The translations under genes and the position numbers were made by a program. This document shows, in pieces, positions 6,300 through 15,813 of a stretch of 64,000 nucleotides of DNA (position 1 is its first letter; each line of letters begins with the position of its first letter). The notes under the pieces are model-generated. The model was not told the origin of the DNA and made no database searches. It was given only the letters and a program-made list of their open reading frames with translations. Source of the stretch: Flavobacterium sp. I-STPP5a (GTDB taxonomy: Bacteria; Bacteroidota; Bacteroidia; Flavobacteriales; Flavobacteriaceae); assembly GCF_009764685.1 (NCBI RefSeq), contig NZ_VHLM01000010.1, forward strand, positions 248,001-312,000. Reading direction: 5' to 3'.

Positions 6300-9281
6300 A
6301 TGCCTCTATTCCAAAACTCCGTAGTTACCAAATATAGCAATGCGCAAGATAAAAACACTATTTTACAGCAATGGACTATTTACAAAAATCATTTTCTAAA
6401 TCCTGTTATTCAAGAGAATATTAGGAATAGTAAAGAAGAACAATATCAAGGCGAATTTCTTATTGATTTGTTTGTGAATGTTTTGGGCTATACCAAAAAT
6501 CCGACTCCAAATTTTAATTTAACTACCGAATTAAAAAACGAAAAAGACAGCAAAAAAGCCGATGGCGGAATTATTGTAAATGACAAAGTTTTTGGTGTAA
6601 TAGAACTAAAAGGAACAAACACCACCGATTTAAACAAAATTGAAGTTCAGGCATTTGGCTATAAAAACAATCAGAAAGATTGTGTTTATGTAATTACTTC
6701 TAACTTTGAAAAACTACGTTTTTATATTGACAATGCTATTGAACACATAGAGTTTAACTTATTTCAATTGACTTACAACCAATTTGAAATATTGCATTTG
6801 TGTTTGGCTTATACCAATATTTCTGCGCATATACCCAAGAAACTTAAAGAGGAATCTTTGAGCCAAGAGGATAAAATAACAAAGGAATTGTACAAGGATT
6901 ATTCTCTTTTTAAAAACAATTTATTTCATAATCTAACGGCTTTAAATGCTAATTATGAACCTTTAGAATTGTTTAAAAAATCACAAAAATTATTAGACCG
7001 CTTTTTATTTCTTTTTTTTGCAGAAGACAGACAATTGTTACCTCCAAACTCGGTAAGATTGATACTTGCCGATTGGAAAGATTTACAAGATAGAGATGTA
7101 GAAATCCCTTTATACGATAGATTTAAAAAATACTTTGAATACCTCAACACAGGTTACAAAGGCAAAAGATATGATGTTTTTGCCTATAATGGTGGACTTT
7201 TTAAACCTGATGAAATTTTAGACGACATTAAAATTGACGATGATTTATTATACAATCACACTTTAAAACTTTCTGGTTATGATTTTGCTAGCGAAGTTGA
7301 TGTGAATATTTTAGGGCATATTTTCGAGAATTCTCTTAATGAATTAGATGAGATGAAAGCCCAACTAGAAGGCGCTATCATTGAAAAAGCCACAACTAAA
7401 CGCAAAAAAGATGGCGTTTTTTATACCCCAAAATACATCACCAAATATATAGTAGAAAACACAGTTGGTAAATTGTGTACCGAAAAGAAATTGGAAATAA
7501 TTATTACAGAAGCAGATTATTTTACAGATAAGAAAAGAACCAATAAAACCAAACAACCTTTATTAGACAAACTGACCCAATACCGCAACTGGTTATTACA
7601 AATTACTATTATTGACCCTGCTTGTGGCTCTGGTGCTTTTTTGAATGAAGCATTAAATTTTTTAATTGCTGAACACACTTATATAGATGAATTACAAGCC
7701 AAACTTTTTGGAGATGCCTTAATTTTAAGTGATGTTGAAAAAAGCATTTTAGAGAATAACTTGTTTGGAGTAGATTTAAACGAAGAAAGTGTAGAAATTG
7801 CCAAACTATCTTTATGGTTGCGCACTGCACAACCCAACAGAAAACTAAATGATTTAAACAACAATATTAAATGTGGTAACTCTTTGATAGACGATGCCAC
7901 AATTGCAGGAGACAAAGCATTTAATTGGCAAAATGAATTTCCTCAAATATTTGAAAAAGGGGGTTTTGATGTGGTTATTGGGAATCCTCCTTATGTTCCA
8001 ACTGAATATATAAGTGATGATGATAAAGTTTATTTAGAAAAAAATTATCAATCTGCATATGGTAGAATGAATTTATATCCTATTTTCTATGAAAAAGGAT
8101 TAAAAGTATTGAGCGATAATGGAGTTCTTGGTTACATTACCCCATACACTATATTAAAAAATCAATATTATAAAGAATCCAGAAAGTTTATACTTGAAAA
8201 TTCAACAATAATAGAATTAATAGATTTCAAAGGTATTTTAGTTTTTCAAGATGCTGCTGTTGATTCAATAATATTAATTCTTGAAAAGAAAATTAGTGAT
8301 AAATATGAGTTTAAACAGATTTCAAATATAAAATCATTTGAAAACCAATCTTATACAATTGATAATTTTAAGTTGTCTGAAATATTATCAAATGAAGATT
8401 TATCAATGCTTATTACAATAAATGACAAATTAATTAAAAGGGTTACAAAAAACACAATTCCATTAAAGGAAATAGTAAATTTCAATCAAGGCATAATTAC
8501 AGGGGGAAATAGTAAATACTTAACTACTGTAAAATCTGAAATCACAGAAAAAATATTAACAGGTTCAGATTTTAATAGGTATTTATTACATGACACGAAT
8601 CAGCTAATATTATATGATACAAAGGAATTGCATAGACCAAGAAAAAGAGAAGTTTTTGAAGTTGAAGAGAAAATTTTATTAAGACAAACTGGGGCATATC
8701 CTATTTGTATGATTGATAATGAAAAGCATTACACTTTAGATACTGTTCACAATGGCTTATTAATCAATGATAAGTTTAGTTTGAAGTTTATTCTTTCAAT
8801 TCTAAATAGTAAATTATTAAGATTTTTATATGAATCTCAAATTAATGAAGGAGGAAAAGTTTTTGCTCAAGTAAAAATCATATATATTGATCCTTTGCCA
8901 ATAAAAAAAATACCTACAATAGAACAGAAGCCATTTATTGAAAAAGTGGATTTAATGTTGTCTTTGAATAAAGAGTTAATTCAACAATCCCAAAAGTTTC
9001 AAAGAACCATTCAAAGAAAATTTGAGATTGAAAATTTGCCTAAAAAACTACAAGATTGGTATTTATTGTCTTATACAGATTTTGTAAAAGAGTTAACCAA
9101 ACTAAAAATAAAACTTGGCCTTTCGCAAGAAGCAGAATGGGAAGATTATTTTACGCAAGAAGCCACCAAAGTTTTAGTCTTAAAAAATGAAATTGACACT
9201 ACTGATAAAGCAATTGATAAAAAGGTTTATGAGTTGTATGGGTTAAGTGATGATGAAATAGAAATTGTAGAGAAAAGCTAG
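6300..9281 (+). CDS. type IIG restriction-modification enzyme (nuclease-methyltransferase fusion)
   Basis: The 993-residue single chain carries all parts of an Eco57I-type enzyme. The N-terminal nuclease has a PD-(D/E)xK core (ADGGIIVNDKVFGVIELKG, about residues 85-105). A helical linker follows to ~380. The gamma-class N6-adenine methyltransferase has motif I DPACGSGAF (about 437-445), VDLNEESVEIAKLSLWLR, and motif IV IGNPPYV (about 561). The C-terminal third is a TaqI-like target-recognition domain ending in helices. It would methylate adenine in a short asymmetric site and cut unmethylated DNA. The catalytic motifs look intact. It leads the rightward defence block, and an unknown gene starts two bases after its stop, which suggests co-translation. 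Confidence 0.9.
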   Translation: MPLFQNSVVTKYSNAQDKNTILQQWTIYKNHFLNPVIQENIRNSKEEQYQGEFLIDLFVNVLGYTKNPTPNFNLTTELKNEKDSKKADGGIIVNDKVFGVIELKGTNTTDLNKIEVQAFGYKNNQKDCVYVITSNFEKLRFYIDNAIEHIEFNLFQLTYNQFEILHLCLAYTNISAHIPKKLKEESLSQEDKITKELYKDYSLFKNNLFHNLTALNANYEPLELFKKSQKLLDRFLFLFFAEDRQLLPPNSVRLILADWKDLQDRDVEIPLYDRFKKYFEYLNTGYKGKRYDVFAYNGGLFKPDEILDDIKIDDDLLYNHTLKLSGYDFASEVDVNILGHIFENSLNELDEMKAQLEGAIIEKATTKRKKDGVFYTPKYITKYIVENTVGKLCTEKKLEIIITEADYFTDKKRTNKTKQPLLDKLTQYRNWLLQITIIDPACGSGAFLNEALNFLIAEHTYIDELQAKLFGDALILSDVEKSILENNLFGVDLNEESVEIAKLSLWLRTAQPNRKLNDLNNNIKCGNSLIDDATIAGDKAFNWQNEFPQIFEKGGFDVVIGNPPYVPTEYISDDDKVYLEKNYQSAYGRMNLYPIFYEKGLKVLSDNGVLGYITPYTILKNQYYKESRKFILENSTIIELIDFKGILVFQDAAVDSIILILEKKISDKYEFKQISNIKSFENQSYTIDNFKLSEILSNEDLSMLITINDKLIKRVTKNTIPLKEIVNFNQGIITGGNSKYLTTVKSEITEKILTGSDFNRYLLHDTNQLILYDTKELHRPRKREVFEVEEKILLRQTGAYPICMIDNEKHYTLDTVHNGLLINDKFSLKFILSILNSKLLRFLYESQINEGGKVFAQVKIIYIDPLPIKKIPTIEQKPFIEKVDLMLSLNKELIQQSQKFQRTIQRKFEIENLPKKLQDWYLLSYTDFVKELTKLKIKLGLSQEAEWEDYFTQEATKVLVLKNEIDTTDKAIDKKVYELYGLSDDEIEIVEKS

Positions 9282-9283
9282 TT

Positions 9284-10564
9284 ATGGAGAAACAGTATTT
9301 TTATAATGACTTCATGTGGAAAAGTATTTACAGTAATATTAACACCAGTGTTATTTCTAAACATTTCAATTTAAACGATAATTACTGTAAAGGCTTCAAT
9401 AGTTTACTGCACGATATAGCAGTTTTACCAAACTATACTATTTTAAATACCGAAACAAAGCTAAACTTATCCATGACATATAAAAGTTCCCATTTTGAAT
9501 TTTTAGTAAATTGGAAGGCTACAAAAATTAAAGGCACTTTTATTGAAACAGTTTATAACGAAATAGTACACAAAAAATACTATCAAAATAATTATATTAA
9601 CTGGAGAAACTTTTGTTTTGAAGGGTTTCTAAATATTTTTAAGTTAGCCGATAATTTTGAATTTACAATTGATAATCAAAAAAATATAGTAATAAAATTT
9701 TTACTGCTTTTAGATAAAATTGATGAAGGAAAAACCTATGATATTTTAGATAATAAATTTATTGTTCAACTATCAAAAAAGAGTACAAAGGAGGTTTATA
9801 ATTTAGGATACAGTTATTTAGGAACCGATAATTTAAAATGTATAGGAATACTTGAAACGATAATTGACATATTTCCTTATTCTGGGATTATCATTGGTTT
9901 CGCGCATAAAAATTTAAACAACAAAAAGTTATCTAATGAATATCTAATAAAAGCATTAGATGAAATAAGCGAATTATCGTTTTTAGATGAAGATTTTGTT
10001 GCAGTAATTTCAGAAACTATAGCCACAAACGAACTCAATTTAGGAGTTGTAAATAATGATACTATAAATTTATTGTTTAAAACTATAAATAGCAATCAAA
10101 GTCATACCGCATTAATTAAATTATCATATCTCATACTAAGTCAAAAAATAAAAACGCTAAAATCTTTTGCTTTAGAAAGTGTAAATATTGCTACTGAAAT
10201 GTGTTTGAATGATAATGATGAATTTAGTAAAGCAGCAGGATTTCATATAATTTGCTGTGTTTTATTATGGAATGATAAGTTTAAAGAAGCCGAAAAACAC
10301 CATCAATATTTTTTAAAAGAAAACACAAAATTTACTATCGACCATAAGGAACTTATTGAAGGCTACTTTATACTTGCATTGGCAAAAAACAATATTGAAT
10401 TTATTGGTAATTTAATTTTAGATTTCCCTTATTTGGTCAAAATTTACGGAAGTTATTTAGATGCTTGGTATTTTAACAAGGGTAATTTATTTAATAAAAA
10501 AGAAACCAATTCAATTGTATTTTATTCCAGAATTATTAAAAACGTAGAGGAAGAATATTGCTAA
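9284..10564 (+). CDS. hypothetical helical protein coupled to the RM gene, 426 aa
   Basis: No family is recognised. From about residue 150 on the chain is a run of paired helices (EVYNLGYSYLGTDNLKCIG, NEYLIKALDEISELSF, KFKEAEKHHQYFLKEN, ALAKNNIEFIGNLI) that resembles a TPR/alpha-solenoid scaffold. There is no signal peptide, membrane segment or nuclease motif. The start is two bases after the stop of the type IIG enzyme, so it is likely made with it. It might be an accessory or control subunit, or an independent defence protein; an additional subunit is not usual for type IIG systems. Confidence 0.6.
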   Translation: MEKQYFYNDFMWKSIYSNINTSVISKHFNLNDNYCKGFNSLLHDIAVLPNYTILNTETKLNLSMTYKSSHFEFLVNWKATKIKGTFIETVYNEIVHKKYYQNNYINWRNFCFEGFLNIFKLADNFEFTIDNQKNIVIKFLLLLDKIDEGKTYDILDNKFIVQLSKKSTKEVYNLGYSYLGTDNLKCIGILETIIDIFPYSGIIIGFAHKNLNNKKLSNEYLIKALDEISELSFLDEDFVAVISETIATNELNLGVVNNDTINLLFKTINSNQSHTALIKLSYLILSQKIKTLKSFALESVNIATEMCLNDNDEFSKAAGFHIICCVLLWNDKFKEAEKHHQYFLKENTKFTIDHKELIEGYFILALAKNNIEFIGNLILDFPYLVKIYGSYLDAWYFNKGNLFNKKETNSIVFYSRIIKNVEEEYC

Positions 10565-10666
10565 TAGAAATGTAAAAAAAGAAGTTTCTTTCCCAACTTT
10601 TCAGAAAGAATATTTGAAAGAAAAAATATTTTAAGAATTATAATTATTTGAACAATTTTTTTAGAA

Positions 10667-11122
10667 ATGAGTATAGAAGTAACTATATTTTTTGATAGTC
10701 CAAAATCATTTGAACTGGCTAACATAAGACCTTTAAATGGGATTGCTGGATTGTATTTTATATTTAGTCAATCTATTGATATTCAATATCCTTTCGATAA
10801 ATCAAAATTGTTATATATTGGAATGAGCGAAAAAAAGACAAATAGTATAGCTAGTAGATTATCTGGGCATTTTGATGGTAAATCCAAAAACATAGGGCTA
10901 ACAAATTATAGAAAAGTTGAGCCTCTTTTATTTACTTATATCAATTTTGAAATGTTACAAAATATTTGGCATTTTAGGATTGAAGATTTAGAAAGTTTTT
11001 TTTTATTAAATTTTGTAGAGCATTATGGTGTCTATCCTATTTGTAATAACAAAACAGGATTTGAAATTCTAAATAATACACTCTCAACAAGTTTTAAAAT
11101 TGATTGGGATTATTTTAAATAA
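10667..11122 (+). CDS. GIY-YIG nuclease-like protein in defence operon, 151 aa
   Basis: The fold signature is readable: GIAGLYFIFSQ (the GIY strand, as GLY), KLLYIGMSEKK (the YIG strand), SIASRLSGHF (the Arg helix), then EDLESFFLLNFVEHYG with the catalytic Glu, and YPICNNK with the conserved Asn. The spacing between the two beta strands is longer than in minimal UPF0213 proteins. It is likely a DNA endonuclease or inactive DNA-binding relative. Six bases separate it from a 60-aa gene that overlaps an SMC-like ATPase gene, so it is probably the nuclease arm of a three-gene unit. No link to the GIY-YIG at 1997 beyond the fold is visible. Confidence 0.7.
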   Translation: MSIEVTIFFDSPKSFELANIRPLNGIAGLYFIFSQSIDIQYPFDKSKLLYIGMSEKKTNSIASRLSGHFDGKSKNIGLTNYRKVEPLLFTYINFEMLQNIWHFRIEDLESFFLLNFVEHYGVYPICNNKTGFEILNNTLSTSFKIDWDYFK

Positions 11123-11128
11123 CATACT

Positions 11129-11311
11129 ATGGAAAATAAAGTAAAATCTGGTAAAGAAATATTAGATGATTTTTTTGAAAATATTGAAAACATCGAAAAT
11201 GTTGATAAAGACATAGCAAAAATGCTGGCAGACTTGTACAAGCAAAATAAGCTTACTGATGTGAATGTTAAAAATGAACTTCCAAAACTTCGAATAAAAG
11301 ATGGCAATTAA
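11129..11311 (+). CDS. small hypothetical protein between GIY-YIG and ATPase genes, 60 aa
   Basis: The 60 residues are highly charged and helical (SGKEILDDFFENIENIENVDKDIAKMLADLYKQ), ending in a basic stretch (LPKLRIKDGN). The start is six bases after the GIY-YIG stop, and its last 11 bases overlap the ATPase start, which argues for a real, coupled gene. It could be an adaptor or an inhibitor holding the nuclease in check. I recognise no family. Confidence 0.65.
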   Translation: MENKVKSGKEILDDFFENIENIENVDKDIAKMLADLYKQNKLTDVNVKNELPKLRIKDGN

Positions 11312-13730
11312 AATTAATAATCTCAAAATTAAAGGTATTCGAGGTGCAAAAGAAACTTTAGAGTTGCCATTAAACGGAAAATCTATTTTACTCTATGGCG
11401 ATAATGGTACTGGAAAAAGTAGTATTTCAGATGCTATTGAATGGTTTTATACTGATAAGGTTTCTCATTTATCTAGCAAAGAAATAGATTTAAAGGATGC
11501 TATTAGAAACGCCACTTTAACTGATTTGGATACATCCGAAGTAGCAATTTCATTTAGTAAATCAAATTTTAACGTAACAAAAACCCTTACCTTCAAAAAG
11601 AATAAATTAATAACAGAAATTTTAAATACTTCTGATGAATTTGGAAAATATATTATTGATTCAGAAAGTGAAAATTTATCATTACGATACCAGGACATTA
11701 GAAATTTTGTTGATAATACACTTGGAGAAAAACTAAAATACTTATCTGATATAATAGGATTTGAAGAAGTAACCAACAAAAAAATTGTATTGCAAAAATC
11801 TCATAATTCATTAAAAAGTGAAATTAAAGCCCAAAACTTTGAAAATCAAATAAATAATCAAAAGCAGATTCTAATTGATAAGCTAGGTGCATCAATTAGT
11901 CAAGAAAAAAATCTTTTTGACACTATTAATGATAAAGCTAAAAAACTAAATACTGGTATAGAAGTAAAATCTATTGAGGAAATAAATACATTACTCAATC
12001 ACTTAAACAAGTCTGTCAATAATAACCAACAAGTTGAATTAAAGTTTTTAGAAGACACAAAAAATGCTTTGGCTGTCCTAATCAGTGAAACAGATTTAAT
12101 TAATTCAGAGTATGAGAAATATTATAAGGAATTTGAAAAAATAGCCAATGATGTTGATGCAATAATGAAGACATTTTTGGGTGAATTACTTAATATAGGA
12201 AAAACTGTTTTATCTAAAGAGTATCATAAAGACCAAAGTTGTCCGCTTTGTTTACAAACAAAAAACACCAATGATCTTCAAATAGAAATTCAAGAAAGAT
12301 TGATTGAAATTGAAGAATCATCAAAGAAAAAAGCTGAATTTGAAAAAGCAAAAAAAATAGTTAACGATATTGCATTAGAGAGAATTAAAAGATTAGATTT
12401 TATACTTGCAAATAACGAAATAAATAAAGAAGAAAACAAGGAGATAAAAGACGCAATAATTGCTGTTAAAACCAAAATATCCGAATATCAAAAAGCTAGT
12501 ATTGTAAAAGTTACATCAGGCGAAAAATTGCAAACTGCTGAAAAGTTAAAATTACAAGTTGTTGATTATAATATTCAAAAAGAAATTAATGACAGAGTTT
12601 TAAAAATACAGGAATTACAAAAAGGAGATAACGCCACGGTCTTATATTCAAATATTACGGCTTCAAAAGATGCGTTTTTAAATATAAAAAAGTATGAAAA
12701 TCAAAAAGATATATTAGAAAAACAACGTAAAACATTAGAGATTATTTATAATGAGTTTGTGAAAAAGCAAAAAGAAGGTCTTGAAAATTTTATAAATACA
12801 TTCTCTGGAAAAATTAATGAGTTTTATCAATATATGAATCCTGACGAGCCTTTTCATGAAATAAAAATTATTACTATTGGAGAAGATGATGAATTAGATG
12901 GTATCACGATACAATATAAATATAATGAAAAATGGGTTTCTCCGCCTCAAAAATATTTCAGTGAATCACATTTGAATTGTTTTGGATTATCCTTTTTTTT
13001 AGCATCTGTAGAGGCATTCAATAAAGAAAATAAATTTATTGTGCTTGATGATGTAATTTCTAGCTTTGATTCAACACATCGTAAAAGATTTGCAGAATTG
13101 TTATTTGAAAAATTTGCAGAATATCAAATAATTTTGCTTACCCACGAGCAAGAATGGTTCACAAATATTGTAAGTCCACTTGCAAAGAAAAAAGGTTGGC
13201 TTACAAATGAAATTAAATGGACAGAAACCAAAGGAACTCATATTGAAGAAGAACCAATTGAAACAAGAACTTTCATTGAAAATTCTATTGCAAATAGTAA
13301 CATAGAAAATCTAGGAAACCCGATTAGAATATATCTTGAACATTTTTTAAAGGAAATTTGTTTAAATCTTGATGTTAAAGTTAGTTTTAGATTAAATGAT
13401 AAAAACGAAAAGCGAATGGTAGATGAACTTATTGGTGAGATAAAATCTAGAATTAATGGTAAAAGTTCAGAGCTTAAAGTAAAAATACCAATAATTGAAC
13501 GTGTAGGTAATTCTGCACTGATGGGTAATTTACTTTCACACGATAATCCGTTTAATCCTAAATTGGGAGATCTTAAAGCATTTTGGAATGATATTATTGA
13601 ATTAGAAAAAATATTTCTTTGTCAAGAAGTAAATTGTAAACGACCAAAAGTAAGTTTACAAAATTATGATAATGTAGCTCAAAAAATTCGCTGTGGTTGT
13701 GATGCTGCAAAGTATGATTGGAAAAAGTAA
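11301..13730 (+). CDS. SMC/Rad50-like zinc-hook ATPase, defence-type
   Basis: The 809-residue protein is an ABC-class ATPase of the SMC/Rad50 type. It has Walker A GDNGTGKSS (residues 33-41), Lys/Glu-rich coiled coils from about 170 to 500, a central zinc hook CPLC at 314-317, the ABC signature region FSESHLNCFGLSFFLA (about 552-567), Walker B FIVLDDVISSFD (about 577-588) and a His-loop LLTHEQEW. A ~200-residue C-terminal extension follows, with VGNSALMGNLLSHDNPF and Cys pairs (CQEVNC, CGC) that may bind zinc. The design resembles Lamassu LmuB and RloC, which sense DNA and switch on a nuclease. No PrrC/RloC anticodon-nuclease triad could be confirmed. Its partner genes are the overlapping 60-aa gene and the GIY-YIG gene. 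Confidence 0.85.
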   Translation: MAIKINNLKIKGIRGAKETLELPLNGKSILLYGDNGTGKSSISDAIEWFYTDKVSHLSSKEIDLKDAIRNATLTDLDTSEVAISFSKSNFNVTKTLTFKKNKLITEILNTSDEFGKYIIDSESENLSLRYQDIRNFVDNTLGEKLKYLSDIIGFEEVTNKKIVLQKSHNSLKSEIKAQNFENQINNQKQILIDKLGASISQEKNLFDTINDKAKKLNTGIEVKSIEEINTLLNHLNKSVNNNQQVELKFLEDTKNALAVLISETDLINSEYEKYYKEFEKIANDVDAIMKTFLGELLNIGKTVLSKEYHKDQSCPLCLQTKNTNDLQIEIQERLIEIEESSKKKAEFEKAKKIVNDIALERIKRLDFILANNEINKEENKEIKDAIIAVKTKISEYQKASIVKVTSGEKLQTAEKLKLQVVDYNIQKEINDRVLKIQELQKGDNATVLYSNITASKDAFLNIKKYENQKDILEKQRKTLEIIYNEFVKKQKEGLENFINTFSGKINEFYQYMNPDEPFHEIKIITIGEDDELDGITIQYKYNEKWVSPPQKYFSESHLNCFGLSFFLASVEAFNKENKFIVLDDVISSFDSTHRKRFAELLFEKFAEYQIILLTHEQEWFTNIVSPLAKKKGWLTNEIKWTETKGTHIEEEPIETRTFIENSIANSNIENLGNPIRIYLEHFLKEICLNLDVKVSFRLNDKNEKRMVDELIGEIKSRINGKSSELKVKIPIIERVGNSALMGNLLSHDNPFNPKLGDLKAFWNDIIELEKIFLCQEVNCKRPKVSLQNYDNVAQKIRCGCDAAKYDWKK

Positions 13731-13830
13731 TTTTAAACCATATTACACTATGTTTATAATTCTAATTACTAAAGAAAAGTGAACTACTAAAAACCAAATT
13801 AATATATAAAAATTCAATAAAAATAAATAT

Positions 13831-15525
13831 ATGAATACATCATTACAAAACACATCAGTTAAATATTCTGACTTATTAAGTGAAATAGAAACAGGGCAAG
13901 TAAAAATACCTCAATTTCAAAGAAAGTTCGTCTGGGGCATAAAAGCTTCTGCAAAATTGCTAGATAGTATAATGAAAGGTTACCCAATTGGGACTTTTAT
14001 TTATTGGAGAACTAATGAGCGTTTAAGGTCTGTTAGAAATTTAGGAAATATTACTTTGCCAGAACCAAACAATGGTGAATTTGTAAATTATGTTTTAGAT
14101 GGTCAACAAAGATTAACATCGCTTTATGCGGCATTAAAAGGTGTTAGAATTGGTGAAGAAGATGGTAAAACAACTGATTATTCAGAAATTTATGTTGACT
14201 TATTAGCCGTTGAAGATGATGAAATTGTAACAACCGAAATTGAAGGAAGAAATCCACAACAAATAATAAAAATAACAGATTTAATGAAAGGTGGTTATGC
14301 AATTTTTAAATTGTATCCTGAGGAATATCATACAAAATTAGAATATTTAAAGGAAGTCTTAACAGGTTATACTTTTTCTGTTATTAATTTAAAAAACGCT
14401 CAAATTGATGTAGCAACCGAAGTATTCACAAGATTGAACGTTGGTGGTAAGGCTTTAACTTTATTTGAAATTATGGTAGCAAAAACATATCATATTTTTC
14501 AACAAAAAAATAAAAGCAATGATGAAGAAGCAATATTTGATTTATCAGTTAAATATGAAGAATTATCAGCCGAATTAAGTGCAAGTCATTATGATACAAT
14601 CCCCTCAGCAACAATATTACAAGTCGTTTCAATTTTATTAGAAAAAGATTGTACCAGAAAAACAATTCTAAAACTTGATAAAATGGAATTTATTCAAATT
14701 TGGGATGATGCTTGTAACTGTATTAAAAGTAGTATAGATTTTTTTAGAGGTTATGGAATTGTAGTAGGAAGAATTTTACCGTATAATGCTTTATTAGTAC
14801 CTTTTAGTTATTTCTTTTATAAACACAAGAATAATCCAACTGGAGATATGAAAAAAAGATTAGAAGATTTCTTTTGGCGTGTTTCATTAGGTTTTAGGTA
14901 TTCTTCGGGAGTTGAAGGTAAATTAGTTCAAGACATTGCAAAAATTGATAAAATAATTGCTAACGAATTGCCAAAATATGAATGGGGTGTTACTGTTAAT
15001 AAAGAGTTTGTTGAGTCTCAAGGTTGGTTCAGTACTGGTAAATCTTTCAATAAGGCAATTTTATGTTTATTTGCAAAACAAAAACCGAAATCATTTGATA
15101 ATAATTTAGATGTTATTATTGACAATAGTTGGTTAAAAATTGCTTCTAGTAAAAATTACCATCATTTTTTTCCAAAATCATGGATGGCTAAAAATAAAAA
15201 AGAAAAAGACTATTTTTTTGTAAATCATATTGTTAATATAACTATCGTAGATGATTTTTTAAATAAGAATGTAATAAAAGCAAAAAGTCCAGCAACTTAT
15301 ATGAAAAGCTTTAATTCAAAAAATGATGAATTAGCAGAAACAATGAAAACTCATTTTATTGATATTGAAAAAGATGGTATTTGGGAAAATGATTACGATT
15401 TATTTTACAACAATCGATTAAAAAGAATTGCAAATGCACTTAATAAAATGATTATACCTCAAGAAACTTCAAATCAGGAACTTGAAGTATATGAAGATTC
15501 CGAAGAAATAATTAATGAAAATTAA
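13831..15525 (+). CDS. GmrSD-like DUF262/DUF1524 type IV restriction protein
   Basis: The 564-residue chain has the DUF262 (GmrS-like) N-domain: KIPQFQRKFVWG, SIMKGYPIGTFIYW, and the hallmark DGQQRLTSLYAAL near residue 90, followed by LDGQQ-type nucleotide-binding spacing and TRLNVGGKALT. The C-terminal part carries a GmrD-like His-Me/HNH core: NYHHFFPKSWM near residue 443, then NHIVNITIVDDFLNKN. Fused enzymes of this kind cut DNA with modified bases, such as glucosylated hydroxymethylcytosine in phages, with NTP dependence. The upstream spacer is 100 bases, so it may have its own promoter. It complements the type IIG enzyme, which targets unmodified DNA. Confidence 0.85.
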   Translation: MNTSLQNTSVKYSDLLSEIETGQVKIPQFQRKFVWGIKASAKLLDSIMKGYPIGTFIYWRTNERLRSVRNLGNITLPEPNNGEFVNYVLDGQQRLTSLYAALKGVRIGEEDGKTTDYSEIYVDLLAVEDDEIVTTEIEGRNPQQIIKITDLMKGGYAIFKLYPEEYHTKLEYLKEVLTGYTFSVINLKNAQIDVATEVFTRLNVGGKALTLFEIMVAKTYHIFQQKNKSNDEEAIFDLSVKYEELSAELSASHYDTIPSATILQVVSILLEKDCTRKTILKLDKMEFIQIWDDACNCIKSSIDFFRGYGIVVGRILPYNALLVPFSYFFYKHKNNPTGDMKKRLEDFFWRVSLGFRYSSGVEGKLVQDIAKIDKIIANELPKYEWGVTVNKEFVESQGWFSTGKSFNKAILCLFAKQKPKSFDNNLDVIIDNSWLKIASSKNYHHFFPKSWMAKNKKEKDYFFVNHIVNITIVDDFLNKNVIKAKSPATYMKSFNSKNDELAETMKTHFIDIEKDGIWENDYDLFYNNRLKRIANALNKMIIPQETSNQELEVYEDSEEIINEN

Positions 15526-15757
15526 ACAATAGTAATCGAATAGATAGTGCCTTTGGAAAATATCACTACAATAACTTAAAAAACGAATGCAAGCTAGGAT
15601 TTATGAGTGTTTCTAAAGGATAGTCATTTTGTATAAAGTATAGATTTGAATGTTGAAATTTTCAAAAACCTAAAACTTCAGATTAGCACAGCATACAATT
15701 GATTGAAAGAATTCAAATAAAATTATTTTATTTAAATCAATTATAAATAATAAAATA

Positions 15758-15812
15758 TTAACAAAAAAATATTTTTATTAACACTATCTGTTAACAAAAA
15801 AAAATATATTTG
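15758..15812 (+). promoter_or_regulatory. higBA promoter with TTAACA operator repeats
   Basis: TTAACA occurs three times (15758-15763, 15778-15783, 15791-15796), the last inside the palindrome TGTTAACA. TATATTTG at 15805-15812 matches the Bacteroidota -7 box but ends one base before the toxin ATG, so the message would be leaderless or start inside the gene. The preceding stretch 15526-15757 is AT-rich and shows no gene. Autorepression by the HTH antitoxin is inferred. Confidence 0.55.
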
Positions 15813-15813
15813 C

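Noticed and set aside
11301..13730. Naming the zinc-hook ATPase as RloC
   Set aside because: The zinc hook and Walker motifs fit, but the anticodon-nuclease triad of RloC/PrrC could not be confirmed in the C-terminal part, and the neighbour genes differ.
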